From Ancylostoma caninum (lineage: Eukaryota > Nematoda > Chromadorea > Rhabditida > Ancylostomatidae), in assembly GCA_037903475.1 (NCBI GenBank), contig JBAJFG010000590.1, forward strand, positions 496,001-560,000: 64,000 nt of DNA, given 5' to 3'. The notes under the pieces are model-generated. The model did no database searches. It was not told the DNA's origin and saw only the letters and a list, made by a program, of their open reading frames with translations. The translations under genes were made by a program, and so were the position numbers. Shown in pieces: positions 10,690 to 20,709 of this stretch; positions within the stretch are counted from its first letter, which is position 1; every line of letters begins with the position of its first letter.

Positions 10690-11215
10690 TAAGTATGTGC
10701 AGTATACATGTGACCGAATCGAATATGTTCGATGAAATTTTCGAATATTCGAATATACGAATGATTCATTCATTCGGTTTTTCAAAGAACAAGCATGTTC
10801 GAACTATTCATTTATTCGGGTTGTTTATAATTAGAGTTATTCGAATAATTCGTTTATTCGGGCACCTTGAGGAAGCTAGTATTCGAACAATGCGGTTCGA
10901 ACAACTCGTTAATTCGACTGTCTGAAAAATGGCTAATTCGAAGTGTTCGTTTGTTTGGAAGGAGATGGTATTGGACCGAATATTCGATTCGAATTATTCA
11001 TACATTCGGCGATTTCAAAAAATCGGTTATTCGAATGATTCATTCATATTGGGGTAGCCGAAAAGGTCCTACATTCGAATAATTCATTCATTCGCATATT
11101 TTGAAAACACCTTATTCGAATTACTCAAATGTTCGAATATTTCAAAACGCCCCATATTCGACCTCCTTTTCGAGTTATTCAAAAATTCGAATATTTCAAA
11201 AATCGTCGAATATTA
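10690..11215. repeat. Degenerate TTCGAATA / ATTCGAATAATTC tract
   Basis: About 500 bp holds some two dozen words of the type TTCGAATA, ATTCATTCATTCG and TTATTCGAATAATTC in both orientations, with no fixed period. TTCGAA is its own reverse complement, so the tract is rich in small palindromes. Two plus-strand frames (10695-10925 and 10867-11082) stay open only because the word lacks stops in some phases; I do not consider them genes. Smaller islands of the same words occur near 1270, 7460, 10255, 49025, 52055 and 53525-53730. Confidence 0.65.
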
Positions 11216-11219
11216 CAAT

Positions 11220-12395
11220 GTATAATGTGCAGCTGAGCCGCTGACCCAGCCTTGGAGCCTGTTTTGCCTCGCTCACCTTTGCTTCGTTCATGTGAAAGTC
11301 CTGGCGATATCTGCTGTTTGAGTTAGTAAATGAATGTGGGGCGCACTTGTATGTACGCTTCAATCACGGTTGATCACCCGTAGACGAAGCCAGAAGTTTA
11401 GGCTGTCCTTCTTCAGTGACCGTCCCCATCCTGGATGCTGTTCATCGGCGAAAACATGTTTTCAAGTTGAGAATCTGTGCCCTTCTCCAAGTGCAGCGGT
11501 CATGCTCTTGTTGTGTCTGCAAGCTGACGAGCAGCGCAATCCTCTCGTGGTATGATGGTCGGCGAGAGTGGTTGTCCGGCGAGGAGTACAGCCGCTAGAC
11601 CACGAGCACTTTTGCTATTGCTGTGCCCTTTTCTCTTCAAGCTAATTACCCTGCGGCTTCACCGCTTCCGTTACTTCCGGGTCTTCTCTGCTAGCTCAGC
11701 TTGCTGGGTAAACTCTTAGAGTTCCACAACTCAAAGTTGAACTAGGTTTTGTATTGATCTTTGTTCTACATAGTACAGCAGAACACTCTGCGATAGCACA
11801 TTACTACAAGTTAATTGAGCTTTTTTATTAGCATACTCAATAGATCAGGAGTAAATCCACATCCGTTCTTGAAGCATAAAATCAAAAAAATTTGAAAACT
11901 GCGAAGCACAGGACGTGATCCTAAAACATCAAACTTCGTTTACTTAGCGGAACTTTTTCATTTTCCTGAAGTTCTATCCACTACTCTAAGAAGTGATGAC
12001 CATTTATAGCAATAGCGAGATTGTCAAACAATTTCCGGAGCTTTCTGAAAATACTTTTTGGTTCAGATTCGATAGTTTAATCAAATATCCTTAGCCTTCA
12101 TAAGTCGCTTTTCCCCATGCAGGTCCTGCTCACCTTGATATCACTGTTATGTCAAGCGTTGAGGTAAAATTTATGCGTTTTTCTTCGTTTTAATTGGTGC
12201 TTGCCCTCATTGTGTACATTGATCGATTTTGTAATTTTTTGTTCTATTCTTTATCAACTGTGCTCCTCACTTGCCTTTTTCCTTTGCATAGAAAGAAACT
12301 TTACAAATCGACAAGAGCAAACTCTTCCGACAGCTGCTGTTTTTCAACATCAATCGTTGATCTAATGCAGTTCATGCGTCTAGGGAGGATAATCT
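11220..12395. other. No gene recognised
   Basis: There are only short frames with no family resemblance. The segment at 11230-11640 is less AT-rich than its surroundings, but neither strand gives a frame over 75 codons. Confidence 0.5.
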
Positions 12396-12396
12396 A

Positions 12397-12497
12397 TCTG
12401 GCACTTACCACCCACGTGCGTCAGGCTTCTGTGACACAGTGTACTGGAACCGACTGCTCCCGGTCTTTTCCCAGGACGGACAGGTCAGTTTTGACGT
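12397..12497 (-). mobile_element. Fragment of the 231-bp MITE family
   Basis: It starts with a terminal-repeat-like CACTTACCACCCACG and runs to CAGTTTTGACG. Its reverse complement matches 63161-63262 base by base over most of its length, including CAAAACTGA and CACTGTGTCAC-type blocks. Only one terminus is present. The 101-codon frame over it (12194-12499) is therefore not a gene. Confidence 0.6.
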
Positions 12498-12499
12498 AA

Positions 12500-13798
12500 G
12501 ATGCCCAATGAAATGCTGGAATGAGTCAGAACGCCCCAGTATACACACCGACGACTCATCTACATGCTATTGAACATCCCAGGATTATTGTCCACTTCTC
12601 TCTTGTTTCCAATTTCAATTATAATAGTCGTATGTGGAATGAATGTTTAGCCTTACCAATGAACACGCATTCGTAGGTTCAAGTCGCTGTTGTGTTTATT
12701 ATTAACATTTTTCGTACCGCACTCATGAATCAATAGGGATTAAGTTGAAAATTCTCTGGGAGTCTCAGATTTCACACACAGTGTTAGCATTACATTTGTA
12801 CGCAATAAGAATACATTGCACATGAAGAGTGTAATCCTATGAAAATTATATCCAGTGATAGTAAATATTATGCATGTGGTTATTATCGTGTGACTAATAT
12901 GAGTGGGGTATTAACTCTCTTTTGACACGGAAGGAACATTCGGGATTGCGTAGTTACAACGACTCCAAACACCTAAAAAACAACAATACAAGTCGAATAC
13001 AAGACACATGTATGGATGCGTCTTAAAAATTTCCTCCAGCATTTGACCCACGATGGCCCGCGACAATTCCGCACATATCATTTGTGCATGACGCAATTTC
13101 CGCAACCTTCCCGCCCATGGATTCGAAGTATCATTGCTTCTCGCGACAAACACATAGAAATTACAGCTTTTCCACCTAATCAAACACTCTAACATGGAAG
13201 TAATCTGCTTACAGGCTGTGCTGCCAAATCCACTAAATAAACAGGTAATTTTGTTACCTATTTACGTGTATGATGTGGCACAAAATTATGGAAACAGCGC
13301 ACGAACTCCTAGGTCCCTGCATCATTTTGTTTCGTAGCTTTTCCTCTAAGAATTCATGTCTGCATGTCAGCTTTAGCCATCAACTTCCAACATTCACAAG
13401 TGAAATCAGAAGCTCTCTCTGTACGACCTGTGCGTGTCCTCATCACGACACTGTCAACTACTTCCCCGCATTGGTCTGTATACACGATGGTTTTAAAAAG
13501 GGTGACGGAAGTCACATTGACTTATCAACAAACCCTGATAAAAGAGCGTGTGAATGATCCGATACAGTGTCGAGGAGAACTGAGGAAGGATGGAGATTGT
13601 TCAATTTGCTCGGCTTTCGAGCCGAGTCATTCTGAATTTCCTGCTGAAACTTGAAATTAATAGTTGAGGGATCGACAATCTAACACATTCTGCTTCACAT
13701 GGCGAAAGAGGTTTTGAAATTTAATAATACCTCAAGTGTGTTCTTCATTGATGAATATAAATGTCCAGACGATTGTTTGAAATTGCACTGAAATGTTG
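12500..13798. other. No gene recognised
   Basis: AT-rich DNA with overlapping frames of up to 96 codons on both strands. None has a recognisable motif or coding-like base pattern. Confidence 0.45.
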
Positions 13799-13800
13799 TA

Positions 13801-14095
13801 TTAGGGTGGTCAGAAAGTCTTGAGCCGTTTTGGACTTTTTTGCGCTTTATTTTATTACTTAGCCCACAGTGGAATTTGCTCAACAATATAATAGCCACAG
13901 TTAGTCACTGCACTGTCCCACCTAATGGACAGATCACGGTCCCCTTTTCCCAGGAATGGGAAGACTGGGAGCCAAAGAAATCGCCGACCTCCGTTTCAAC
14001 ATGGTCAACTTTGGTGAATTTTTTCTCAGCCAGGAATGCCTCTAGGGGATGAAATAAGTGACAGTCAGAAGTGGCAACGTCAGGAGAATAGGTAC
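13801..14095 (-). mobile_element. Mariner-like fragment with one TIR
   Basis: A mariner-type end, TTAGGGTGGTCAGAAAG, begins at 13801 after a TA. Reading the minus strand from about 14090 gives a transposase C-terminus: YSPDVATSDCHLFHPLEAFL, then AEKKFTKVDHVET, then FWEKG-like SWEKG, ending in a stop at about 13903. The SDxH aspartate, the third catalytic residue, is kept. The N-terminal two thirds and the other TIR are absent. It belongs to a different mariner lineage from the element at 5463-6684. Confidence 0.8.
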
Positions 14096-14284
14096 AAGAA
14101 TACAGAATACATGTGTGAGCCGACTTTTCTTATCATAATTTCGGGTCATCCTTCTGCATACTTCCATACTTCATGCACACCGCAATTTTAATCTATGATT
14201 TTATTACTCTTTCAATCCTCCGATAGTCCTTCTGTGGTCCTTTCTTTATATACCTTCTTTGCGAAGGATTGCATTGTGACTCTG

Positions 14285-14335
14285 CATGATGTATATAATA
14301 AGTAAATAAATAAATGAATAAATAAGTAAATAAAT
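14285..14335 (+). repeat. (AAATA/AAATG)n tail
   Basis: About 45 bp of GTAAATAAATAAATG-type units. In RTE-type non-LTR elements and their SINE partners, 3' ends finish in such short A-rich repeats. Similar tails occur near 20800, 24950, 29455, 32870, 34510, 52740 and 61665, each possibly marking a dead retroelement 3' end. Confidence 0.45.
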
Positions 14336-14339
14336 ACTT

Positions 14340-15718
14340 AGACGTGATAATCGATTAAATAGTGCCGGTAAACTGTGAAAATTATAAGATTTGATGAAGC
14401 ATGGCTATGATTAACGTAGCTTCAGTGTAGCTTTGTTCTCCTTCCACTAGTTTTCTAATTCATTGTTATGCCCGACTACCCACTTCGGACATATTAACGA
14501 TCTGCCGCATTTATCGCAAGGTACTGGATTGGTGAAAAAGTTCCACAACAACACACTGAAACTTTTCCACCAACCCACTAAAATTTTCAATGGTACAGCA
14601 TAGTGGTGCCTCGGCTTCCTAAGCAGCTCATAGTTCATTCATCAGAGCCAGCTAAACCTTTCACTCCTTTGGTATTGTTGAATTGGTACCAGATTGGTCT
14701 CGAATGACCAAATCCAGTAAAAGTAGACAGGTGCTGAAGTGTGTTAACTGATGCACCTTTGATCTGCAGTAAAAAATTTCATTGGAGTCTAGAACAAATA
14801 TAAGTAGGCGCAAATGGGATCCGAAGTCCATAAAGTGATAAATGACAGTGTGTCTCAAATTCACGTGAGGAAATCTTAGAGCAGTTGCGATTAAGGCAGT
14901 CGATGACTGCAGGGTCACTGATGACGTAACGTACAAATGAAATTAGTATTTATAGATTTGCAGATACTCTCCACATCATCGAAGAGTATTTCCTCATTCT
15001 CCGCAGCACTGGATCCGTCTCCTGGCGTGATCCCACTTTTGGACGCCGACTGGCCCTTATCACAGCTGCGAACCCGTGCCCACCAGTCTTCTCGCTTCAG
15101 GGTGGCGGCGGACCCACCACTTTTCAAAGGACCCACAAAGGTCCGTAAACAACTCGAAGATATGATTGGACTAGTGTTGGCGTCATACTGTTCCCTCCAT
15201 CGATTATGACCGAAATTCTTAACACAAAGACGCATGTCCACTCAGACACACTGACTTATTATTCCACTCAGTGAAAGGCGTAGAAGTGTCCTTTTCAGTG
15301 CACTTGTATGATCGAAATCAAAATCATTTCGGTCCTGCTGTTCAAACTGAGAGGTAACCTCTAAATATAAAAATTCCTGTAGCAGCTGTAATGTGTAGTG
15401 GCATAATTTTCCAACGCAGGAGTAACTAGAGAAGGTGACTCGTGTGGCCAGGAGTTCTTCGGAGATTGCTATACATCGTAGTACAGCACCATTCTCCGCT
15501 CTATGATCGCTCACTTTTTTTCGGGGCTCTTAAAAGCATTATTCCTTTTACACAATCCACTATTCACCATCATCTTGGAAATTGCGGTAGTCAAATAGAC
15601 GCAGTAATCATGAAAATGATTCTATTTATTTGCCTTCACTGTTAAGAGTTTTCTGGAAAATTAACAGTAGCAAAGCTTAGTTTTAACAAGTCTATGTCAT
15701 CCTCATTTCTCGAAAATG
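14340..15718. other. No gene recognised; one diverged minisatellite unit
   Basis: Frames on both strands (14915-15241 and 15242-15514 minus, 14937-15209 plus) overlap with no motif. A block at 15015-15100 resembles the 3.4 kb minisatellite unit. There are no splice sites I would trust. Confidence 0.4.
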
Positions 15719-15952
15719 TCATTCATAGATATGATCTTTGATGAATGATCGAGCACGAGAGGGGAAGAAGACAGATGTGCTGGTCGCTGATGCTTCACAC
15801 TGCACTCTGCAGATATTTTTCACCCCAAGCAGCTTCCGGAAAAAAGAACACAATTCACATCTCAAGGAATTTACGGCGAGCACACCAATCCCCAAAAGTA
15901 CCCAAAAAAGGACTAAAGGAGTAGTTGACCATAGATTATCCTTAGAAAACAT
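15719..15952 (-). CDS. Hypothetical short secreted or membrane peptide (weak)
   Basis: An ATG-initiated frame of 77 codons. After a short polar start there is a strongly hydrophobic run (TPLVLFWVLLGIGVLAV, about residues 11-27), followed at once by a Cys-x-x-Cys pair (RCELCSFFRK) and two more Cys. A signal peptide followed by a cysteine-containing mature part is common among secreted nematode peptides. However, length and composition are within what chance allows, the plus strand is also open here, and no family is recognised. It could be a single exon or nothing. Confidence 0.2.
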   Translation of the reverse strand: MFSKDNLWSTTPLVLFWVLLGIGVLAVNSLRCELCSFFRKLLGVKNICRVQCEASATSTSVFFPSRARSFIKDHIYE

Positions 15953-15974
15953 GACAAAGAGTGTAATTTAGGTA

Positions 15975-16770
15975 AGTACATATCAATGCACGTTTTGTTT
16001 TGCTTGTCAGTCACGAGATCTCATCGACTCCTAAGCCGGACTCGAGTTCAACTGCACGATCTTTGGTCGAGTAGAGAAAAGTGCTGTTCTTATGACGCCA
16101 TTTAATCAGACATCAGACACTAATGCGAGAGAAATGGAAAAAAAGGTTTGCCATTTTTCCATTGCGATGGGTTTCTCTGGAGAACAATGTTTTTGAAAAG
16201 AGTATGAGGAAAAGCAGAGGTAAAAGATAACAAATAAGGACTCGGGAGACACTAGAAGAAACAAAAAGTTTGTTGCAAGAATGTATTTCACACCAGTTTG
16301 CAAACCACTATTCGACAGAGCTGGAACAGCTCAAAGAAATCGCTAGTGTCGTCTAATTGCATGTTAGGGTACCATATTGTATAAATATTGTTTATTGCTT
16401 ACACTCTTTTGTCACACCAGCACAATGAGTATCTAGTCATCTGTGTAAGGAGTTCGGCTGATTTCCCTACATCCCCAACAAACAGCCTTATCAGCGGGGC
16501 CTTTGCCAGCCCTTAAATTTTGCGAAAGTCGAAGTATATTTTAGCCAATACCAAAGTATCTTGGCTCGATCTGTGTTTCTTTTCCCGCTGGGTGTCCAGT
16601 CAATCGCAGCTCGGGCCCATAACTCATGAGGGGACTTCTTACAATTATTAGATAGGTTGTTACAATTGTAGATATTTTTGCGGGCAAAAAAAGATGAGGT
16701 AGTAGATATCAGTGTGTATTATATTATAGCATCAAGAATAGCACATGTGACAACATTCATCGAAAGCAAA
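15975..16770. other. No gene or repeat recognised
   Basis: AT-rich DNA with no long frame. GAGGTAGTAG at about 16696 recalls the let-7 seed by chance only; no hairpin partner was found. Confidence 0.45.
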
Positions 16771-16772
16771 TA

Positions 16773-18275
16773 CAGTGCGTTCCGTAAGTATAGACGCACC
16801 CCAGAAAACACTGGTACGAAGGCGTAATTTGTTGGAGGAAACCATGAATCCCAATTGAATAAGCGTATCCAAAAACTGTAGTTTACTACCTAGTTTCACC
16901 TGAAGTTATGGAAAAGAGTAGATTCAGCACATCCCCCTCACTGGGACCGTTTCATAAGTATAGACGCACTTTCAAAAACCAATAATTTCACAGCGGGAAC
17001 TTCCTTGTAGCAGCAGATTAGTAACTAGTAGGCCTTCACAATTTCGAAATAATTCAGAAAACGTGGATTGCCGTAGATTTGACCATCCCTTTCAAAAAAT
17101 GGCCATCAAAACAGTTCTTAGTACAGGCAGTTATTCTTTCGGGGTTTGCTGTGCCAGGAAATATTTGATTCCAGCCATGATAGTCACCTTATAGGATGCC
17201 TCGGGGACGTTCCGTGCTGCTAGTATCAAAAGGCAAAGAATACTGTCAGGTAGGGCTTTTCAAAATACTTATTTTTTGAGCGACTTGCATAGGTCACGCC
17301 GGTTTTTGATGGAAAGTGAGGTTTCTCCTTTGTGAACTGCAAAAAAAGTAAGAGTTGAACGCTGAAGGTGCCTTTGTGGTTTAAGGAATTGGAATATGTA
17401 GAAATGAAAGTAATATCGAGGTTGTCATTGTGGTGGAAACCATCTCCAACTTTGGCAAAGACCATCTCCTAAAGTCTCTTGTGAGAAAGTCTTGCTCTTC
17501 TTCGATATCCTCCAAGCAGCGTTCGTTAATTACAATGACGTCCAAATCAAGCTTCTCCCACCCTGAAAAAGCTCTTAAACATAATACGAGCTTTCAGAAG
17601 GTGAAAGAAGGTCTTTAAAACCAGATAACCTAGGAATAAGACGGAGACAATAATGTGCAGTGGTGATAGTACGGTTAGATGCCTTTTAAACCCTCACATC
17701 GCATGAGGGGGCCAACACAACGGCGCGGACACTGTTGATGTACATTATGGACTTCGAGCCTGAGCACAGTATGCGGCGCCGTCTTCGATGGGATATCCTC
17801 TATGATATGCCAAACTTTTTACTTCGATTGTAGGAGTCAACCTCTCGTAGATACTTGCAGAAGGACCTCCTCTTTCACCAATAACTCTGCGATTTCATAA
17901 ACCTGCAGCATGCGAATCTTTTAACTGCGCTAGCTTTGCCTCGAAAATGTGTGATCCACGTTAAAATTTAGATCTACACTGTAGACGCTAAATATGTAGT
18001 TGTTATCAAAATACCGAGCCCACTTTTTTCCTTGAAGATGAAATTTATTTGGATTTTCTCATGGACTGCATCTATACTTACGAAACGGCCCATTTGAGGG
18101 TGTGGGTAGATCTATGCAGATGTATCCGGCATTTTTCATAATCACAGGTGAAACAACGTTAACTTAGGTTATCTGGTGTGCCAAATCTATTGGTATTCGT
18201 GACTTTTCGTGGAAAGCTGTGGTGAATTGGGTACCGGCATATTCTGGGGCGCGTCTATACTCACGAAAAGTACTG
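16773..18275 (+). mobile_element. Tc1/Tc3-type transposon with IR/DR ends, decayed
   Basis: Outer ends are CAGTGCGTTCCG on the left and the reverse complement of CAGTACTTTTCG on the right, each flanked by TA (16771-16772, 18276-18277). A 15-bp word, TAAGTATAGACGCAC, occurs twice per end in inverted symmetry: 16785-16799 and 16955-16969 on the left, 18066-18080 and 18249-18263 on the right. Spacing is about 170 and 183 bp. This is the inverted-repeat/direct-repeat layout known from Sleeping Beauty and Tc3-like elements, where transposase binds both sites. Inside, 17196 starts MPRGRSVLLVSKG, resembling the start of Tc3-type transposases, but stops and shifts follow soon and no DDE motif is readable. 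Confidence 0.82.
17196..17620 (+). pseudogene. Tc3-like transposase remnant
   Basis: From the ATG at 17196 the frame reads MPRGRSVLLVSKG and then meets in-frame stops. A later frame (17430-17618) may continue it after a shift. Tc3-type transposases begin with M-P-R-G and a paired-like DNA-binding domain, which is the only basis for the name. Its position just inside the left inverted repeat fits a transposase start. Confidence 0.45.
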
Positions 18276-18344
18276 TATTTATCAAGCCCCAATATCCTTC
18301 AATGTTACCAAAAACAACGTAACGACAGTTCTCGAAAATGGCTT

Positions 18345-18735
18345 CCAACCCTACGCCCACTTCCTTTTAACTGCGCTGGCTATCATGTCTTTAAACCTAG
18401 TGACTCCGCTTGCCCATGCATCCTTTCTCTTGTCCAGAAGTCGTATTCCAACCATGCGGCGCTCAATTCTTCTTTGTGCCGAAGTAAATTTGGGTTCTGC
18501 TGCTTTTGTCAGCACCCACGTTTCAGCGCCGTACAGCATAATAGGCGACTAGTGTCTACTAGAGATATGTTATAGAGGAAGGGAATTTTTCATAACGATC
18601 AAAGCAGTTTCATCTAATCAAATTCGACGCGTGAGTTCCTAATACTGACTGCCGAGTAGAATTTTCTGCCCAAGTTTCGCGAGCGTTCCTACGTTTATGA
18701 GTTTGCTTTTGTCAATACCTTCGTTTTAGTAGGAC
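18345..18735 (-). pseudogene. RTE-type reverse transcriptase fragment, C-terminal side
   Basis: Read on the minus strand, 18351-18539 gives MLYGAETWVLTKAAE, then RRIERRMVGIRLLDKRKDAW and RFKDMIASAVKRKWA. This is the highly characteristic tail of RTE-like endonuclease/reverse transcriptase polyproteins (YGxETW, ERRMLGI, IxxxxKxKWxWAGH). Further upstream (18545-18735) decayed text with stops still resembles the preceding segment (YLGQN, SSITYL). It is 5'-truncated, as usual for LINE copies, and not functional. Confidence 0.85.
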
Positions 18736-18764
18736 TAATCTTCAAACTACAACCAAATTAGTGG

Positions 18765-19021
18765 ATAAGGATAAAGAATAAAGTGGTCGGCGTTAATCAA
18801 TCCCGTCACGAGGGATGCGCCACGCATTCGACTTCATCTGAGCATCGTAGAGGCGTTGAATGCGTATGTGCCCTGTACCATGACTTGCCGGGGGCACCCG
18901 ATGTACCAAGTCAGTGCTTCATCCTCCCAGACTCCTCTGGTACCAGTTTACCGACCCCGGAGGGATGGAAGGCTTGGTTGGCCTCGGGCGAGATCGAACC
19001 ATCGATCGTGTGCGTGCGCAG
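18765..19021 (-). repeat. SINE copy, minus orientation
   Basis: This is the same family as 2815-3095 in reverse. The 3' end (TAAAGTGGTCGGCG as written) is at about 18779 and is preceded by a GGATAAGGATAAAGAATA-type tail. The B-box-like GGTTCGATC, read on the minus strand, lies at about 18990-19000. The head stops at about 19021, so part of the A-box region is lost. It abuts the next copy head to head. Confidence 0.75.
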
Positions 19022-19500
19022 TGGTAACTGGTACCAGAGGAGTCTGGGAGGATGAAGCACTGACTTGGTACATCGGGTGCTCCCCGCAAGTCATGGTACA
19101 GGGCACATATAGTGGAGTCGTTTTGACAGTGCGTTGTCCGCGGCAGCGGCCCTGCTGGCATTGGGGCACGCAGTGCGGTCGGTCAAATAGTTGATCCACG
19201 ATGGATCCGGCTACTTTGACGAGTTTTATCGTCTGTTCCCTTCTTGATTTGTTCTTAGAGCTGAGGAAGAACAATATAAGAGGAAACAAGCGGTAAAACT
19301 GTTAAAAGATACCAGATCAATCACAGGTCAACTTTTTGACAGACCGCGCTGCGTGCTCCAATGCCAGAGAGCCGCTGTCGCGGAAAACGCACTGTCAAAA
19401 CGACTCCACTATACGCATTCAACGCCTCTACGATGCTCAGCTGCGTGGCGCATCCCTCGTGACGGGATTGATTAACGCCGACCACTTTATCCTTTACCGA
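19022..19500 (+). repeat. SINE copy, plus orientation, split by a MITE
   Basis: It starts in the body (CTGGTACCAGAGG at about 19028), lacks the tRNA-like head and runs to CCGACCACTTTATCC at about 19495. The body is interrupted at 19110-19411 by a 302 bp element. Removing that gives ...GGGCACATACGCATTC..., as in the copy at 18765-19021. The two SINE copies are almost identical over their shared part and lie in opposite orientation, forming a large hairpin. Confidence 0.75.
19110..19411. mobile_element. 302-bp MITE with TA duplication, nested in a SINE
   Basis: Imperfect inverted arms of about 95 bp begin TAGTGGAGTCGTTTTGACAG on both sides. The host SINE has a single TA at this spot, while here TA flanks both ends (19108-19109 and 19412-19413). 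The target duplication is therefore verified against an uninterrupted copy next door. TA duplication and lack of coding capacity mark it as a non-autonomous Tc1/mariner-type element. Confidence 0.88.
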
Positions 19501-19509
19501 ATTAGTATT

Positions 19510-20130
19510 TGTCGAGAATGGTTGTCAGTAGTTGTCAGTGCCTGTCCTGCGCAGATTTTGTGATTATGACAACATCCGGTGCTTGATCATAAACGAGCTG
19601 CACATAGTCATTGCGAGGTTTTTGATATGGTAACACGTGGCCGCTAAATATAAACATCAGGTAAGGTTTAAATGGCACAAACCACATTCGGTTGGTGCTC
19701 CGGAGATCGGTTTATTCGCTATGAGCACTCCACCGGAATCAGGGCCCTGGTAGTTGGTCTAGAATCTGTCAACATTTGAGTAAATGCGATTTGCATTTGG
19801 AACAAAATCATTGTCCGTTTTTGTTCCAGCATTTCAATTGCTACAATTATATTAATTGCCTCATCAGGCTGCACTATAAGTTAATATCTTGTTTTTTTTT
19901 TGCGTATTGCCTTGTATCTAATTATCTTCTGTAACTAACACATCGTAATTAATACTTGTAATATTGTTATTAACACTGCAAATGCCGAGGCTCTACATAC
20001 ATACTTACTATCTGACAATCTTCTTGAAGGAATCTTGTTTGCCCCACGGAAGTTACTGAGGTCAAGTTTTTTGAGGGTCTGAAAAACCTTTATTCATTTT
20101 CGCATAGACAATATACAGGATATTCCATGA
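19510..20130. other. No gene recognised
   Basis: About 600 bp of AT-rich DNA without a frame over 60 codons or a detectable inverted repeat. Confidence 0.5.
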
Positions 20131-20372
20131 AGGGCAATTCAAGACACATGCGTGCGTAAGCCGCGCGTCAGACGCATGCATGCGTCTGCGGAGGACTTCC
20201 TACAAATACCAGCCAATGCGGCATGTACATCCGCGATAGGGAAAAAACGCTTGGCCACCGCGACGTGTAATACGCATGCGTCTGATTTGGTTCAACGATG
20301 CCAATGGCTCTATTTTCCAGCAGGTTGACGCACACGGGTCAAACACGCACATCTATAATAATATAAATTGCC
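20131..20372 (+). mobile_element. MITE, AGGGCAATT family
   Basis: Ends AGGGCAATTC... and ...AAATTGCC are inverted. The subterminal parts are rich in GCGTCAG/GCGCGTCAG and GACGCACACGGGTCAAA words. The middle shares GCGGCATGTACATCC and ACCACCGCGA with 39451-39645. Related copies or pieces occur at 10346-10405, 33906-33990 and 34245-34445. No coding capacity. Confidence 0.65.
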
Positions 20373-20454
20373 AATGGTGCGAACATTGCTGATTTGGGAG
20401 GCGATTGAGACGTACGCCGCGAATCGCGCCGCATGCGCATGCTTTCTACGACCA

Positions 20455-20700
20455 GCTTCGACGTTCAAATTTGACGCACTAAATGACATGGGTGACCACT
20501 TCCTCACAGTCTCTGGGCTCCGATAACATTCATATGTCCCACTCAAGCTCATAAAACTTGTTCATTTTCCCGCAGCACTGCTCGTACCTTTGAAGACTGC
20601 TGTCGTGACTCGTGCATGAATCGACCAATCACAGCCCAGCCGCGTAGCCGTTGTCAGCTGATTTGCTATGCACTAAGTTTCGTCTTAGTTCACCCATGAT
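20455..20700 (-). repeat. Dispersed repeat, minus-oriented copy
   Basis: The reverse complement of 20470-20645 matches 31485-31630: AGCTTGAGTGGGACATATGA, ATCGGAGCCC, CATGTCATTTAGTG and TGATTGGTCGATTCATG. The boundary with the adjacent MITE is not clear, and it may be part of a longer element of that kind. No coding signal. Confidence 0.55.
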
Positions 20701-20709
20701 TAAAGTGTT

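Noticed and set aside
10695..11082. Two plus frames of 71-76 codons
   Set aside because: They merely translate the TTCGAATA-word tract, which lacks stops in some phases.
16690..16720. let-7-like GAGGTAGTAG
   Set aside because: Only ten bases agree and no pairing arm lies within 100 bp, so no miRNA hairpin.
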